Below, in pieces: positions 18,611 to 29,700 of a stretch of 55,493 bases of DNA (positions are counted from its first letter, which is position 1; the number at the start of each line of letters is the position of its first letter). Below the pieces are notes generated by a model that saw only the letters and a list, made by a program, of their open reading frames with translations, was not told the origin of the DNA and did not search any database. Source of the DNA: Chrysophaeum taylorii (taxonomy: Eukaryota > Sar > Pelagophyceae > Pelagomonadales > Pelagomonadaceae); the NCBI GenBank assembly GCA_029834535.1, contig JAQMWT010000430.1:1-55493 (forward strand), in the 5' to 3' direction. The position numbers and the translations under genes were made by a program.

Positions 18611-19665
18611 CTTCACTTCGAAATTTGGGTAAGTTGCGGAATATTGCGACGACTACGATAGCCCAGCCCGATCACCATATTCTACGGTTTTCACCTTTTG
18701 CTGTAGAGTCGCGCATTCCAACGCTCGACCCTGCCACTCGCAGTGTGTCATGGATTTCGCCCGATGAACTCTATTCTCCTGCGAGTCCTGCACCACCAGC
18801 TGCTGCCTCCACCACCCCGCCACCACCTTCGGTTACATCGCCGGGGACGGCTCAATCTTTTGCAGGGGGCACCGTCGCCACTGCTGTTATGCAGAGCAAC
18901 CAAGCCGGCAACCAGCCTTCCGCAACTGCTGATGAAGAAGGCACCGCGAAGGAGAGACCTGCGTATTTCAATAAGTACGACGTTCCGCGAACGGACGCGC
19001 CTCACGACGAACATGGTCGACCTTTACCGGTGATGCTTCCTCATTTAGCGGATCAAGAGAGCATGCAGGTCATCCCTTCGACCGTCGCGCAGGTCGAAGA
19101 GGTGATGACTGAATTGGGTATTACAGAGCATCCTGCTTTAGATGACAACGAGAAGCTGATGATGAAGCATATAATCTCGTATTCGTGGGCATTTTTCGAT
19201 GATGTGATGAGACCGGTCGATTCACCCGAAGTGACGCTCCGGTTCAAAGAAGAGAACCCGACTCCCGTCAAACTCTCGCCATATCTGTTGTCGAAAGAAA
19301 AAATTGAGTGTTTGCGGATGCAGATTGAAGCATGGACCCGAGACGGAGTTATCCGTCCTGCGAATTCTCCATGGGGTTTCCCTATTTTCATGTTGCCTAA
19401 GAAAGGTGCTGAGCCTGGCACTTCCAATGCTTACAGAGCAGCTGTCGACCTACGGCGCCTTAATGCACTGCTCAAGGATGATAGCTGGCCGAATGTGAGC
19501 ATGGCTGACGCGTCGATGTTTCTCATCGACAAATTCTGTCGTTCCAGTTTGGATATTCGTTGGGGTTATCACAATTTACGATTGTCGCAAGATGCACAAG
19601 ATGCGGTAACCTTCACTAGTCCTCTGGGAGCGTACAGCTACGTGCGTCTACCTTTGGGAGTCTAA
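18611..19665 (+). pseudogene. Gypsy reverse transcriptase, fingers only
   Basis: Continues in frame from the methyltransferase through a Pro/Ala/Thr-rich linker (~18775-18920). RT then starts with P-Y-L-L-S-K-E-K (~19281), W-T-R-D-G-V-I-R-P-A-N-S-P-W (~19336), A-A-V-D-L-R-R-L-N (~19441), the first catalytic Asp region S-L-D-I-R-W-G-Y-H-N (~19549), and F-T-S-P-L-G-A-Y-S (~19614). It stops at R-L-P-L-G-V (19663). The block that should follow, with the Y-x-D-D catalytic pair, is missing; the sequence resumes at 19680 in the connection domain. Confidence 0.85.
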
Positions 19666-19679
19666 CCAGCCGGGAGATT

Positions 19680-20929
19680 TTGGGTTATTTATCCACCCCG
19701 AACGGACTTCTTCCATCACCAAGGTCTTTAGAAGCCATCAGACACATGCCAATTCCTGGCACTTTGTCAGATGCTGACCCTAAGAAGCAAGTGCGATCTT
19801 TCCTTGGAATTTGGAGTTTTTGCCGGCGTTGCGTAAGGAGTTTTGCGAAAGTTGCAGAGCCTTTAAGACAACTGACGTTGCCGGACGTGAAATTCAAGTG
19901 GACGAAAGAGTGTCAGGAAGCTTGGGATGCCATCATCGAGGCTATTGTCACTTCGAAGGGCGTCTACCATCCTGATTAGTCGTTGCCTTTTTACATTCGA
20001 ACTGATGCTTCCGCGCATGGGTTGGGTGCTTACCTATTTCAAAAGGTACCAGTCGGTGACGACGATGGAAGAGAAAGAATAGAAGAGAGAGTTTTTGAGT
20101 ACTGGAGTCGAACCGTGCCTAAGTCGATGAAGAAGTATGATCATCGGCGCTTGGAACTCCTCGCAGTACTCTCCGCTCTTGAAAATTTCCGACTTTATAT
20201 CGAAGGTCATCAGACGAAATTAGAGACAGATCATCGTAATTTAACGCTTCTTCGGGATTCGAATCATACGTCTGGACAGTGAGCACGATGGGCTCTGCGG
20301 CTTCCTGCGTTCGACCGGGAGCTCGGATACAAGCCTGGAAATTCCCCTGGCATGCGTATCCCGGATTGTCTGTCCCGCAACCCTATCGACAAATTGATCG
20401 AGAAAGACGAAGACGGGGAACCGATCAATGAGTTTTTTTTGATATTCCAAGAAATCCTCACCGATGTACCTGGCGCAGCTTGTTTCACCTTCTCTTCGGT
20501 GACGATGCCTATGCCGACGGACAGCGGACCCACAGCAGCTATGGTAGCAGTTAGTACGCGACAGAACGTACAGCCGCCTCAATTCTCGTACGAGTCTGAG
20601 CCAGTTGACTCCGTCGAACGTCTCACTTTTGCGGATCAAGCGGAGGATGAGATCACTCTCGATGAGATAGCGAAAGAACAAGCTGAAGATGACACATGCA
20701 GGCGCATCAGACGAAATCTCGATTCTGAACAGAAAGATCAAGACGAGCAGTCATCCGTACCGTATGAAGTTGATAACAACGTGTTGTACAAGGTCGATGA
20801 TTTGGATTCTCAACGTCTTATTGTGGTCCCTCAGTCTATGCGAAAGCGTGCAATCGCCATGCATCACCGAGGATTGTTCGGAGGCCATGTAGGACGAGAC
20901 TCCACAGCGAATCAAATCCTAGAACGGTA
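19680..20929 (+). pseudogene. Gypsy RT connection, RNase H and integrase N-terminus
   Basis: One frame with in-frame TAG (19977) and TGA (20280). Connection: V-R-S-F-L-G-I-W-S-F-C-R-R (19791 onward). RNase H: I-R-T-D-A-S-A-H-G-L-G-A (~20000), Y-D-H-R-R-L-E-L-L-A (~20137), T-D-H-R-N-L (~20228) and a chromodomain-free linker. The integrase zinc module begins at ~20860 (M-H-H-R-G-L-F-G-G-H-V-G) and is cut at the codon for Tyr in R-Y by a Helitron; reading resumes exactly in frame at 22051. Confidence 0.85.
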
Positions 20930-22050
20930 CAAGTGCAGGCCAGTAAGTTCACCTAGTCCCAATCTCTAACCCTAGTAAGTTCAGACCTGGTCCCAGTAAG
21001 TTCACCTGGTCAGTTAGTTTACTTAGTCCCAATCTCTATCCCGACGTAATTTCGTCGTAAACCCACTCATGCTCACACCCACTCACCCCACTCTCCTTTG
21101 AGCTCGTCGCTCTCACCTCCGCTAATCTAAGCTGCTTTGATCCGCACGCGACGCCAACCTTTGAGTTTGAGTTGTCAAAAAAAAATCAGGAAGCTCACCT
21201 GGTCTCAGTAAGTTCACCTGCACTCAGTTCACCTAGTCCCAATGTCTAGACCCAGTAAGTTCACCTGGTCCCAGTAAGTTCACCTACAGTGCGCGTGTAG
21301 ACGCCGGGAGGGGGCTTATCGGTATTGCGCAGCACGTGTGGGGTAGGGTGGAGTCGTCGACTCAGAAGAGCATATCCTCGGGGTTGTCGATCGACAGAGA
21401 GGCACGTAGAGCTGGACGTGACAGAAGACGGGCTTGGGCGAGAAGACGCCGACCTCGCGGGGCGTCTGGCCCTGGCTCTTGTCGATCGTTTGGCGTCGGC
21501 GGGCCTTAAGGGATACAGGTTGGAGGAGCCTCGGTGACACCACACGATTGATCATGTATCTGGTACCGTTGCAGTGGCCGTGCGACGGGTCGAGGTTGCG
21601 AAGACATTAAGCTCGCGATCAAAGTCAGCATGCCGTTGGTTGTCAGGGAGTTGAAAACTCGACTGTTAAGAGCGAGGCGTCGTCTTCCGACCCAACCTAG
21701 TCGGCCGAAAAGAACTCCGACGCCTCGTCTCCGGGAAAAAAAGGCCGCGGTCACGCGAGCGTTGTCAGCATCGACAACATCGTTTCGACGGGGCGTGAGA
21801 ATGGCGTGCTGAAAGAGCCGCCGCGGGTCGTGGAAACAGTCTGCGAGGTCGCCGCAGACGGCTTGGAGGATCAATGTCTGGCTTGCGGGCCTACATGATC
21901 CTTACCCTAAATCGGGGGACAACCCACCCACATCCTTCAATGAAGGCTTCATGCGCCCCACACACACCCCCCTCTTAGCAGTCGACATTTAAAGACAAAC
22001 AGACAAACAGACAAACAGACAGACTAACGTCTGTCGATTAGTAGTTAGGA
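20930..22050 (-). mobile_element. Helitron (1.12 kb) inserted in gypsy integrase
   Basis: Same termini as the other units: TCCTAACTACTAATCG... to ...GGCCTGCACTTG in helicase sense. Removing it gives CGGTA|TTGGTGGCC, which encodes R-Y-W-W-P, the normal gypsy integrase motif, so insertion was between A and T without duplication. Inside, on the minus strand, is a degenerate C-terminal part of a Pif1/Helitron helicase. The 3' side is packed with copies of a ~19-bp repeat, AGTAAGTTCACCTGGTCCC. No Rep (HUH) domain or Walker motifs are present, so it is non-autonomous. Confidence 0.82.
21300..21874 (-). pseudogene. Pif1/Helitron helicase C-terminal fragment
   Basis: Read across frames on the minus strand, the order matches the end of Helitron helicases: G-D-L-A-D, R-A-I-L-T-P-R-R-N-D-V-V-D (motif around 'ILTP.N..V'), V-F-N-S-L-T-T-N-G-M, then Q-G-Q-T-P-R-E-V-G and K-P-V-F-C-H-V-Q-L-Y-V, the near-C-terminal helicase motif VI block. 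The segment between these blocks is shortened. The same fragment recurs in each unit of the array at 40276-44761. Confidence 0.7.
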
Positions 22051-23386
22051 TTGGTGGCCAAATGTATCATCGTCAGTTAATGAGTTCGTCAATGCCAGCA
22101 TTATTTGCCAGAAGATTCGATCCACGATGCCTAGGCGTCATGACTTGCTCTGTCAACCGAATCGCGTCGGAGATTGCTAGGTCCTAGGTATGGATTTGAT
22201 GGACCTCTGCCAGGCGCTGACCTATACACGTACATACTCGCAATGTACGATGCAGCGTCGCATTTCTTGAAATTGGCTCTGATCAACACAAAACATGATT
22301 ATTCAATTTTGAACGCGTTTGTGGACAAGATTTTACTCGAGGGATGTCTCCCACGGTGCATAGTCACGGATAATGGAAATGAGTTCGCGAACAGGTTATT
22401 TCGCACGTTTGTTCGTCAATTCAACGTACGTTATCGTACTACCCTTCCGTATCACCCTCAGAGTAACCACACCGAACGCGTCAACCGATTTATCAAAGCC
22501 TTCTTGCGAGCTGCGATCGATGAACAGCGTCAGCTAGATTGGTCGAATTTCCTCCCATATGTGGCATTCATGTACAATAGGATGTACATTCCGGGAACGA
22601 AGATTTCACCTTTTTTTCATGATGCGTACTGGCAAGCAACCCCTGTTACCACCCGATTACAATCCTTTGAGTGAACAGCGTAATCTACGCCAATCACGTC
22701 ATCAGATTTTGGTGGACTTTAAGAATAAGTTTGAATTTTATAGTCGACTCGTTACACGAGCTCACCAGAAAGCACAGGAGAGCCAAAAACTCAACTATGA
22801 TGCCCACCAAATCGACATACTGATTCCCCCAGGTGATTATGTTCTGCGTTTCGTGCCTAAGACGCGCCACAAGCTACGGCCCATTTGGCGCGGGCCTTAC
22901 ATAGTTACCAGAAAGATCTCTCCCGTCGTTTACGAAATTCAGGACGTCAACGACGATGATGCTGAATCGGTTGTAGTATCTGTACAACAGATTGTGCCTT
23001 TGAAAGTGCCAACCATCGGCACTTCTTCAGTCCCTCTGCATTTACCTTCAGACCGCGACCGTTTCAAACATGGTAAGTTCGTGATTTTCAGGGTTAAAGG
23101 ACGATCCAACGCGTGGAAGAAGCGTATCTATGTAGCCGAAGTCTACGAAGAATATGACCACGACAATGATACAGTTGCGCTTCACTACTATACCGATTTG
23201 GGACCGCGCGATGATCCTCGTGTTTTTGATCCTACTAAGCCCCTGGCCGAGCGACGTTTCAGACAAGAATACAAGGACCCGGACGGGGGTAGCTTCACAC
23301 GCCTACGACCAAACATGGAGGGCTGTGAACCCTGTGTGACTGATTTTCGCCCGGATGAAATCGATGTCCTCGTCAGTAATAGCTGA
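22051..23386 (+). pseudogene. Gypsy integrase with C-terminal extension
   Basis: Resumes after the Helitron with W-W-P-N-V. The zinc module has I-I-C-Q, but the other expected Cys is Ser. A TAG at ~22169 and a shift near 22190 precede the core: G-P-L-P-G-A-D-L-Y-T-Y, then I-V-T-D-N-G-N-E-F (~22363) and H-T-E-R-V-N-R-F (~22474), the second Asp and the Glu of the triad. Another shift near 22640 leads to the SH3-like C-terminal domain, G-D-Y-V-L-R-F-V-P (~22833). After that ~130 residues form an additional domain (G-K-F-V-I-F-R-V, Y-V-A-E-V-Y-E-E-Y) that I do not recognise; it ends at 23384. Confidence 0.8.
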
Positions 23387-23453
23387 CCGAGCTTATCGTA
23401 CCATTCGTGAGCGTGACCTTCGTCGCCCTTGAAGTCGAGGACGACTTCATCTC

Positions 23454-23466
23454 AAGTAGGGGTTTC
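23454..23466 (+). other. Candidate polypurine tract of gypsy element
   Basis: AAGTAGGGG followed by TTTCC lies directly before the 3' LTR start (TGTGGCAG at 23467). Only weakly purine-rich, but its position is right. Confidence 0.4.
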
Positions 23467-24050
23467 CTGTGGCAGTAACGCCCATCCCCCCCACTTGCCT
23501 GCCTGCCACCTGACTTACCCTGATTGTGGCTCTGGTACTGACCTTGCAATTATGGGGGGGGGTGTCATCTTGACATCCTCACCTGTACTACCACTGAACC
23601 CAGTGAACTAACTAACTAACTAACCTCAGACCTCTCCCGAGCATGGGAGCCAGGCCCGACAGGAGCCAGTCCGGAATCACGGGCCTGTAGACGAGGAGCG
23701 CCGAAAGGTCGGTCGGCGGAGAGTGACCATCAAGCTTGTCGCCATGCGACGAGGAGACCGCGATGTGACTGACAACCAACTCGTCGATAACCTTCCGTCT
23801 TCGCCCCCCGGCCATACCCCGTCCCACTGCGAACGTCCCGGCTGAACCCAATGTACCAGGCATTTGTATTGCTTTCTTGCTGTCTTCTTGTTATTACCCT
23901 CATTTGATTGTCCGATTTCGAGATGGCCTGAGGTATTACGCTGAGATCGGGCGTGTGGTGGTTTCGCCCGCGGTTCGAGTTGGGAGAAAGGGTTGTTGAG
24001 GCCTCTGGCCTGGCCAAGAGGGGCGGGTATCTGAGAGAGAAACCACTACA
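23467..24050 (+). repeat. 3' LTR of gypsy element, split by a retroposon
   Basis: Matches the 5' LTR over 23467-23605 and 23854-24050. It holds the uninterrupted site (CCCTCATTTGATTG) that is filled by a Helitron in the 5' LTR, so that Helitron arrived after the gypsy insertion. Confidence 0.85.
23606..23842 (-). repeat. (TTAG)n-tailed retroposon in gypsy 3' LTR
   Basis: Begins (CTAA)4 on the plus strand and ends GTCCCGGCT. Flanked by TGAACCCAGTG and TGAACCCAATG, an 11-bp target-site duplication with one mismatch; the 5' LTR shows the single-copy site. About 240 bp. Shorter at its 5' end (element sense) than the copy at 46540. Confidence 0.8.
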
Positions 24051-24405
24051 TGAGGCTAGTTAGTTAGTTAGTTAGTTAGTCAGTCCCTTACCACCGAAAT
24101 TTTCCCCCTTACCACCTTAATTATCTCCCCTACCCTTTAGTTTTACTCCGAGCCACTGAACTTCCCACGTGCTCACCAACTCGTTCTTGCACATTCCCGA
24201 GAAGGTCATGGGATAAAAATGATATTGGTCGTCAAAGAGAGGTCGAGGGCGCGTCGATCGGCGTCCTAGCCTTCGGCAATAGCGACGCTGTGCAGATTAC
24301 AAAGACAATTGTAGTTTTTAGTCCCAGTCTAGATGCGTGCTATCGACGCACCCTGCTAAGGCTGGGTCGCTGATCGAAGCGACTTTAATACGAATTTAAC
24401 CCTCC
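24051..24405. other. Intergenic stretch with (TTAG)6
   Basis: Starts with (TTAG)n at ~24058-24085, perhaps the tail of another copy of the small retroposon, then CT-rich sequence with TTACC repeats. No gene or RNA seen. Confidence 0.5.
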
Positions 24406-25435
24406 TTGATGGCGAACAACGAATTTGACACTAAACCCTTACAAACATACGCCTGTGTTGTTATGGTCGAATCTGCTTGTACAGTTGCTGGTAAATCTGG
24501 TTTCAACGCGCGCAAGCAGCGCAATGCGAAAGACGAAGCTTGTCTCCTCGAAAAAAAGCGACGCCATCGCGCGAGGCACGCGCGGCTGCGCGGCACCGCC
24601 CGAGCGAAGCTGAGAAGCAGCAGAAGCACCGCGACGCCGACGTCGTGCTAGCGCGCTGCCGCAGGACAAGGAAAAGGGGCGCGACCGCGCGCAAGAGCGT
24701 CGTCTTCGCGCGCAGGCGCAAGACAAGGAAAAGGACCGCGAGCAGGCGCGACAACGTCGTGCTCGCGCGCAACCGCGGGAGCAGGAAAGAGAGCGGGCGC
24801 AAAACCGTCGCGAGGCGCAACGGGCGGAGACACCAACAGCTTCGAGATGACCCCGCCGGCCTCGAGCATCTTTACGACTGCGATGCGAGTGCCGCTCTTC
24901 GAGAGGTCGTGCGACTCCCGTACCTCGAGACCGAGCTCGAGAAGGCCAACGACCACAAAGCTGCGCGCGACGCTCGGGCCGCCCAGAAGAATCGGCCCGT
25001 CGAACGCGGCGAAGTCGACGAAGGCGCTGACTTTTTCCAGCAATTGGTTGACGCGTCTCTTCGAGATTGCCGGCGTGCTCTTCACCATTTTGGCTGCGCG
25101 GACTGCGACGTCAAACTCGCCCGTTACGACTCCTTCACGAGCAATTCGCCCGAAAAAAAATCATCGCGTCTGCGGGTCTTGTTTCGTTCGCGATCCCACC
25201 GAAACATGCGAGACGATCCACGTCCCTCGCGATGCCAAGGGGACTTGGCTCGAGTACTCGAACGACGACGAGGACCTCCTCGAAAGCCGCGAACGTCGCA
25301 CTTCGAGAGGTTGCGAGAGAGAAGATCGTTGATGGACATCGGCAGCACAAGATCGTGCACGTTGATGCGGCCGCCTTCTACGACTCGTTTTTTTACGGCA
25401 TGTTCGACACTAAACGGATAGCCCACCATCACTAA
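24406..25435 (+). pseudogene. Degenerate coding region, Arg/Glu-rich then Cys-containing
   Basis: Coding signal moves between frames. An Arg/Lys/Gln/Glu-rich stretch is best at ~24650-24840 (E-K-G-R-D-R-A-Q-E-R-R style). A Leu/Glu stretch at ~24850-25060 includes L-R-E-V-V-R-L-P-Y-L-E-T. A cysteine part at ~25150-25300 reads R-V-C-G-S-C-F-V-R-D-P. A last piece at ~25300-25400 reads I-V-H-V-D-A-A-A-F-Y-D. Together this resembles a basic-rich N-terminus plus a zinc-binding segment, as in some transposon-encoded proteins, but I cannot assign it. No intact ORF covers it. Confidence 0.35.
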
Positions 25436-26049
25436 ACGGATAGCCCACCATCTACAGCCTCCGGCGTTAGCCCTTCTCAATCAGCGCGCGCTACAACGTT
25501 ATGATTGAGCCAGTCTTATTTATTTTTGAGCCAGTCTGCGTTCGACTGTTTTGCCAGATAAAGGAAAGAGAGAGACTTTTTCGAACAGTACTCGTGTCAC
25601 GGGCAACCGTTGACGGCGGCGACGTGCCTGCACGCGACCTCCGCGCTCCCTCGGGGCGCGCGGCCGTCGCGGTTAAGGACGCGAAACGACTCGGGGGGGA
25701 ATCAGACGCGAGTCCACGGTTCGCTCGGAGCGCTGAGGATACATCACAAGTCGCGGCAAGTGGAAGTCGATGATGTGCGGTGCAACAAGAGCGTCAAATC
25801 CGTGGGCATTTCGCGGGAGGGCGACGAGTGCGGCCCAGCCATTGCCGCCGCTAAAACGAAGAGTGACGCTCACGCGCGTAAGGTGTGGGTACTCGCATGC
25901 GTGAGCAGCGCGTGGCTCGAGCCGTCCTGGGCGACCATTGATTTGAACGCTGACAGCGCTTAGGTTGCGACGGCACGCCAGCCGGCAGCCGACGCCGACG
26001 CCTCGGCGGGACCGAACGACGAGGCGTAGCAGCAGCGAGTGGCGACGGA
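25436..26049. other. No clear gene
   Basis: GC-rich. Several mid-length open frames lie on both strands (for example minus 26221-25673 and plus 25610-25963), but they are composition-driven and share no family feature. Includes a short duplicated phrase, ACTAAACGGATAGCCCACCAT, at 25411-25452. Confidence 0.4.
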
Positions 26050-26059
26050 CGTGCCGTAG

Positions 26060-26365
26060 CATGGTCTGCAGGAGGTAATCGGGATCGAGACATTCGAAGT
26101 CAAGGTCCGCGGCTCCTACAACACCACCCGGGACAAGGCAGCCCGCAAGATGGAGGAAGAAATCGAGGCGGCGGAGATGGCGCTGCTGACGTCGACGGCT
26201 CCGGTGGTCTCCAGCGGCCATCGCTCTCCGTCAAGCGCTGTCGCAGGTCCTCCAGGGGAAAATTTTGAGATTTCCTTGCTCGAGGAGGACGTCGCTTTCA
26301 AGGAGCAGACCAAGGCCGCGGCCATGGCAAAGAAGAAGAAGTGGGCCGGCGCCGAAAAATATTAA
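26060..26365 (+). pseudogene. C-terminal fragment of a charged, coiled-coil protein
   Basis: A frame opening after a TAG at 26057 reads L-Q-E-V-I-G-I-E-T-F-E-V-K, then A-R-K-M-E-E-E-I-E-A-A-E-M-A, a Pro/Ser linker, and ends K-K-K-K-W-A-G-A-E-K-Y at 26363. An ATG at 26150 would give a 71-residue protein. It looks like the tail of a longer protein. Function is unknown. Confidence 0.4.
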
Positions 26366-26742
26366 GCGCCGCTCCGAGAATATTCCGCCGCGCCGCCGAG
26401 CGGGCCTTCGCCGCTGTCGGGACGCCGTCGAAGCTCCGTCCTGGCCAGCTCAAGTCTTTCATCTATGGCCGCACCCGGCAAGGCCACCAAGGCCGAGAAC
26501 AACAAGGAGAATGAATGCCCTCGTCGAATCGAATCGAATCGAATCGAAGAAGCCCGCTCCCGCGTCGACGAGCCCCTGTTTCTGCCTCCGACGCCAGCGC
26601 CAGCTCAAGACACGCCCACGGCGAACACGCTGCTGCTGCTGCACGCGGGGGTGGTGGTCCTTGAGTGAAAGGGCACAAGAAGTGTTCGGCCGAAGACATC
26701 GCGGGCTGCGGGCTGACATCGCAGACGGCTTTCGCGACTCGC
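26366..26742. other. Intergenic stretch with GAATC microsatellite
   Basis: Contains about four and a half GAATC units at 26524-26548. This is the 3' flank of the minus-strand SH3/FKBP gene. No gene seen. Confidence 0.5.
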
Positions 26743-29700
26743 TCAAACGTACGCCACACCTTTAGAAGTGCCGCGGTTCGCCGGTGGCGGTTCCTCGACA
26801 AAAGCCGACTTGTCAACACTACCACCGAGGGGGCTTTGCTCGCTGATGGGCGGCAGCGGCGCGTCGTCGTTGGTTTTGACTTCGACGGTGAGGCGCTTGC
26901 GCAACGAGACGACGCGGTCGAGGCTTTCGCCGTGATCCGCGTCGTCGATAGCCGCGGGCGTCGCGAGAAGGTCGTGAGGGCCGGTTGAGCCCCCACCGAC
27001 GTTACGGCAAATTTCGAGAATCTCGAGATAGTAGATGATGTAGCTGCGGGGTGCGACATGAGGCGGCAGGCCTGCCGCGCCGTAGGCGAGCAACGGCGAG
27101 CACGTGACGCGTGCCGATTCGCCTCGTTTCAGCTCGCGCAAGCCAGCATGAAGGCCGTCAGTCGCGACGGGCGCGCCGACGATAATTACAAGCTTCGACT
27201 GGTCGTCCCAGTCGGTCGACGCGTATGGCTTGGAGAGGCCAGCGCCGCCATCCCAAACGAAAGCCGTGCAGCGCGCCGAGACGACGTCGCCGTCGGCAGC
27301 GGCGGGACCCGAGCCGGCACCGCCCTGATGTTCGACGGCGTAGCCGATCGTACAGAGCGCGTCGAACGCTGCGAGCGACGACATCGACACGGGTCGCGCC
27401 TGGTGCGACGAAGAGCTCGTCTTGCTTTGTTGCCCACGCGGGCGGGAACCGTAATGCGTCGCGGCCGGGCGGGACGCCGTCGATTGGAACGGCGAGGGAG
27501 GGATGACGTCGGCCGCGGAGACGTAATTCGCGGGGAAGTAGCCAACGTCTTTGGTGCGCTGGCAGCGCCCCAGAAGCCAGCCCTGGGTGATCTCGCGCTG
27601 AATGAGCGAGTCGGTGTTCTCGCCGGCGATGGTCTCGACGGGGATCTCGACGACGTCGCCTCGCGCCAGCGCGAGCTCGCTCTCCGAGCTCGGCGAAAAG
27701 TTCCAGAGGACGGTCATACGGGTGACGACGATTGGCGCGTCTTGGTCGTGCGGCGGCACGGGAGTCGCCGTGGAGTCTGGTGGGCAAATGCGCTCGAGCT
27801 GGACGTCGTCGTCGTCGTCGTCGTCGTCGGGCTGGTCCTTCGTCACTTCGGCTTCGCCGCTGACGCAGCTTTCGCGTGCGAAGGCGATAGCCAGCGCCCG
27901 GAGCGACTGCGAGTTTATGAGCGCCTGGAGCCAGCGCTCGAGAGCAAGGGCGTCGCCCGCCTCGAGCGCGGCGGCGACCGTGTCTCGCCGAAGCTCTAAG
28001 ACGTTGATGAGCGTCCTCGCGCCGTCGTCGTCGACGACGCGTCTCAGCTCGATGTCAAATGCGCGGATCTCCGCGATAGACTTGACTGTGACCTTGGCCT
28101 TGGCGGGTGGAGTCCCCCACGGCTCGATCGACATCAAGACATCGCCGCCTTTCACAGTCACGGTCGCAAACAACGCCATCTCGTCGAACTCGCCCGCCGA
28201 CAGCGTGAGTCGCCGAGACGACGAGCTCCTGGTTGAATTGAGATAGTCTCTCCAAGATGCTTGAATGCTCCTGTTGCTACTCGTAGTGACGACGGGGGGG
28301 GCGACATGCTCAGCGCTCGCGCGCTGGGCGGCGTCTCGCGTATCGTCGTCGTCGTCGACGATGGTCAAGTAGTTCCGCGGCACCATGCCCGCGGCGCCCG
28401 CCGCGTTCCGTGCCTTCCACCAGTTTGGGGTGTCCCGCGACACGATTCGCAGTCGCTCGTCCACCGAAAACGAAAGCTCGTGCTTGTTGCTCGCGGTGAA
28501 TTCGAAATCGCACACGGCCTCGTCGTGGCGCACGGCGTCGCACGCGGCGCACCGCGAAAAGCAAGCCTCGGCGCCGCGGTGCTCGTAGAAGCACGCGAAG
28601 CAGCTCCACGGCGCGTCTTCGTCGCACTTACGCACCGCTTTGTCAAAGCCTTCTTCTTCGACGTCGCACCACGCGGGGTCGCATGTCTTGTTGATCTCGG
28701 CGATGATCGGTAAGACGGGACGAGAGTTTCGTGACGCCTGGGCCGACGCCGCCGATTGCAAGATGGTCGCCAGATGGTCGCACGCGGCGAAGGTCAGGGG
28801 CTGTTGTCTGTGCGCGAGTGCAAGAACGCACGCGCAAGAGAGACACAGCGGATCGACCTGCGACTTTTGCAGGAGCCAGGGTACTATGAGTCCCCCGAAC
28901 CTCGCCGTTTCCGCGCGGAGCGCGCGTTCGAGCATCGTTCGTTCGACGGTGATAAGGGAGAGAACGACGTCGACGTTGCAATCTGCGAGGGCGTCGGGCC
29001 GAAACTTTCGATCGACAAGGTGGAAGAAGGAGTGTCGTGCGGCGCGGCCCGCGAGGATCTTAAATTTTTTAAAAATATCCATACGGGCCTCGCATTCGAG
29101 GACGATCGAGCCGCGGCACCGAGCAGCGCGAACGCACGAGACGTTCGGATGCGCCTCTTCGAGGGCTCGAATTATTTTGGCAATCGTCACATCAGCAGCG
29201 CAGCAAGCCATCGTCGTCGTCGTCGTCGTCGTCGTCGTTTGGAGCCTGATCTTGAATTGTACTGTGACGTCGCCGGCCATCGCGATATCGCCAAAGAGGC
29301 GGACGAGGTCGTCGGCAAAGGCGAGGGTGTCCGCGCATTCCGCGCTGTTCGCGCAGCGCGTGACTCGAATGGTGAGGGCCCGTGGTTCGAGTGCGAAGAG
29401 AAGGCGGTCGACCGCGTCGTTGGGAATCATCAACGCGGGGGCGTCGGTCGTAGCCAAGACGACTCCTAAGTGCTCTTTGGCGCGCGCGTACGCGAGCTCG
29501 ACGCGAGAAATTCCATCTCGCGAAGACGAAGAAGAAGAAGAAGAAGAAGAAGAAGAATCGGACGTTTGGAGGAATGCGTCGAGGAAAAGCGCGAGAAAGC
29601 GTTCGAACCTGAAGCAGGTGTTCCTGCACGACCAGGCGATGACGCGTTGCGCGGCGCCGGGGGAGAGGGCCTTGAGGTCGGAATGATCGTCGACGGTGAC

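Larger units (their letters stand above)
15261..24050 (+). mobile_element. Ty3/gypsy retrotransposon carrying a C5 DNA methyltransferase
   Basis: Flanked by two LTRs that start TGTGGCAGTAACGCCC and end CCACTACA (15261-16082 and 23467-24050). Internal order is gag, cytosine-C5 methyltransferase, RT, RNase H, integrase, with integrase last as in Ty3/gypsy. It carries a Helitron in the 5' LTR, a Helitron inside pol and a (TTAG)n retroposon in the 3' LTR. A primer-binding-site-like sequence directly follows the 5' LTR. I found no matching 5-bp target-site duplication (CCGAG before, TGAGG after). The copy is inactive, with several stops and a deletion of the RT palm. Confidence 0.88.

Noticed and set aside
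20930..21290. Regular short repeats (AGTAAGTTCACCTGGTCCC) suggesting a CRISPR-like array
   Set aside because: Spacing is irregular, repeats are imperfect, it is inside a Helitron, and the genome is eukaryotic.
28640..29686. 348-codon plus-strand ORF inside the SH3/FKBP gene
   Set aside because: Antisense shadow; its poly-Val/Glu runs are only the triplet repeats read from the other strand.
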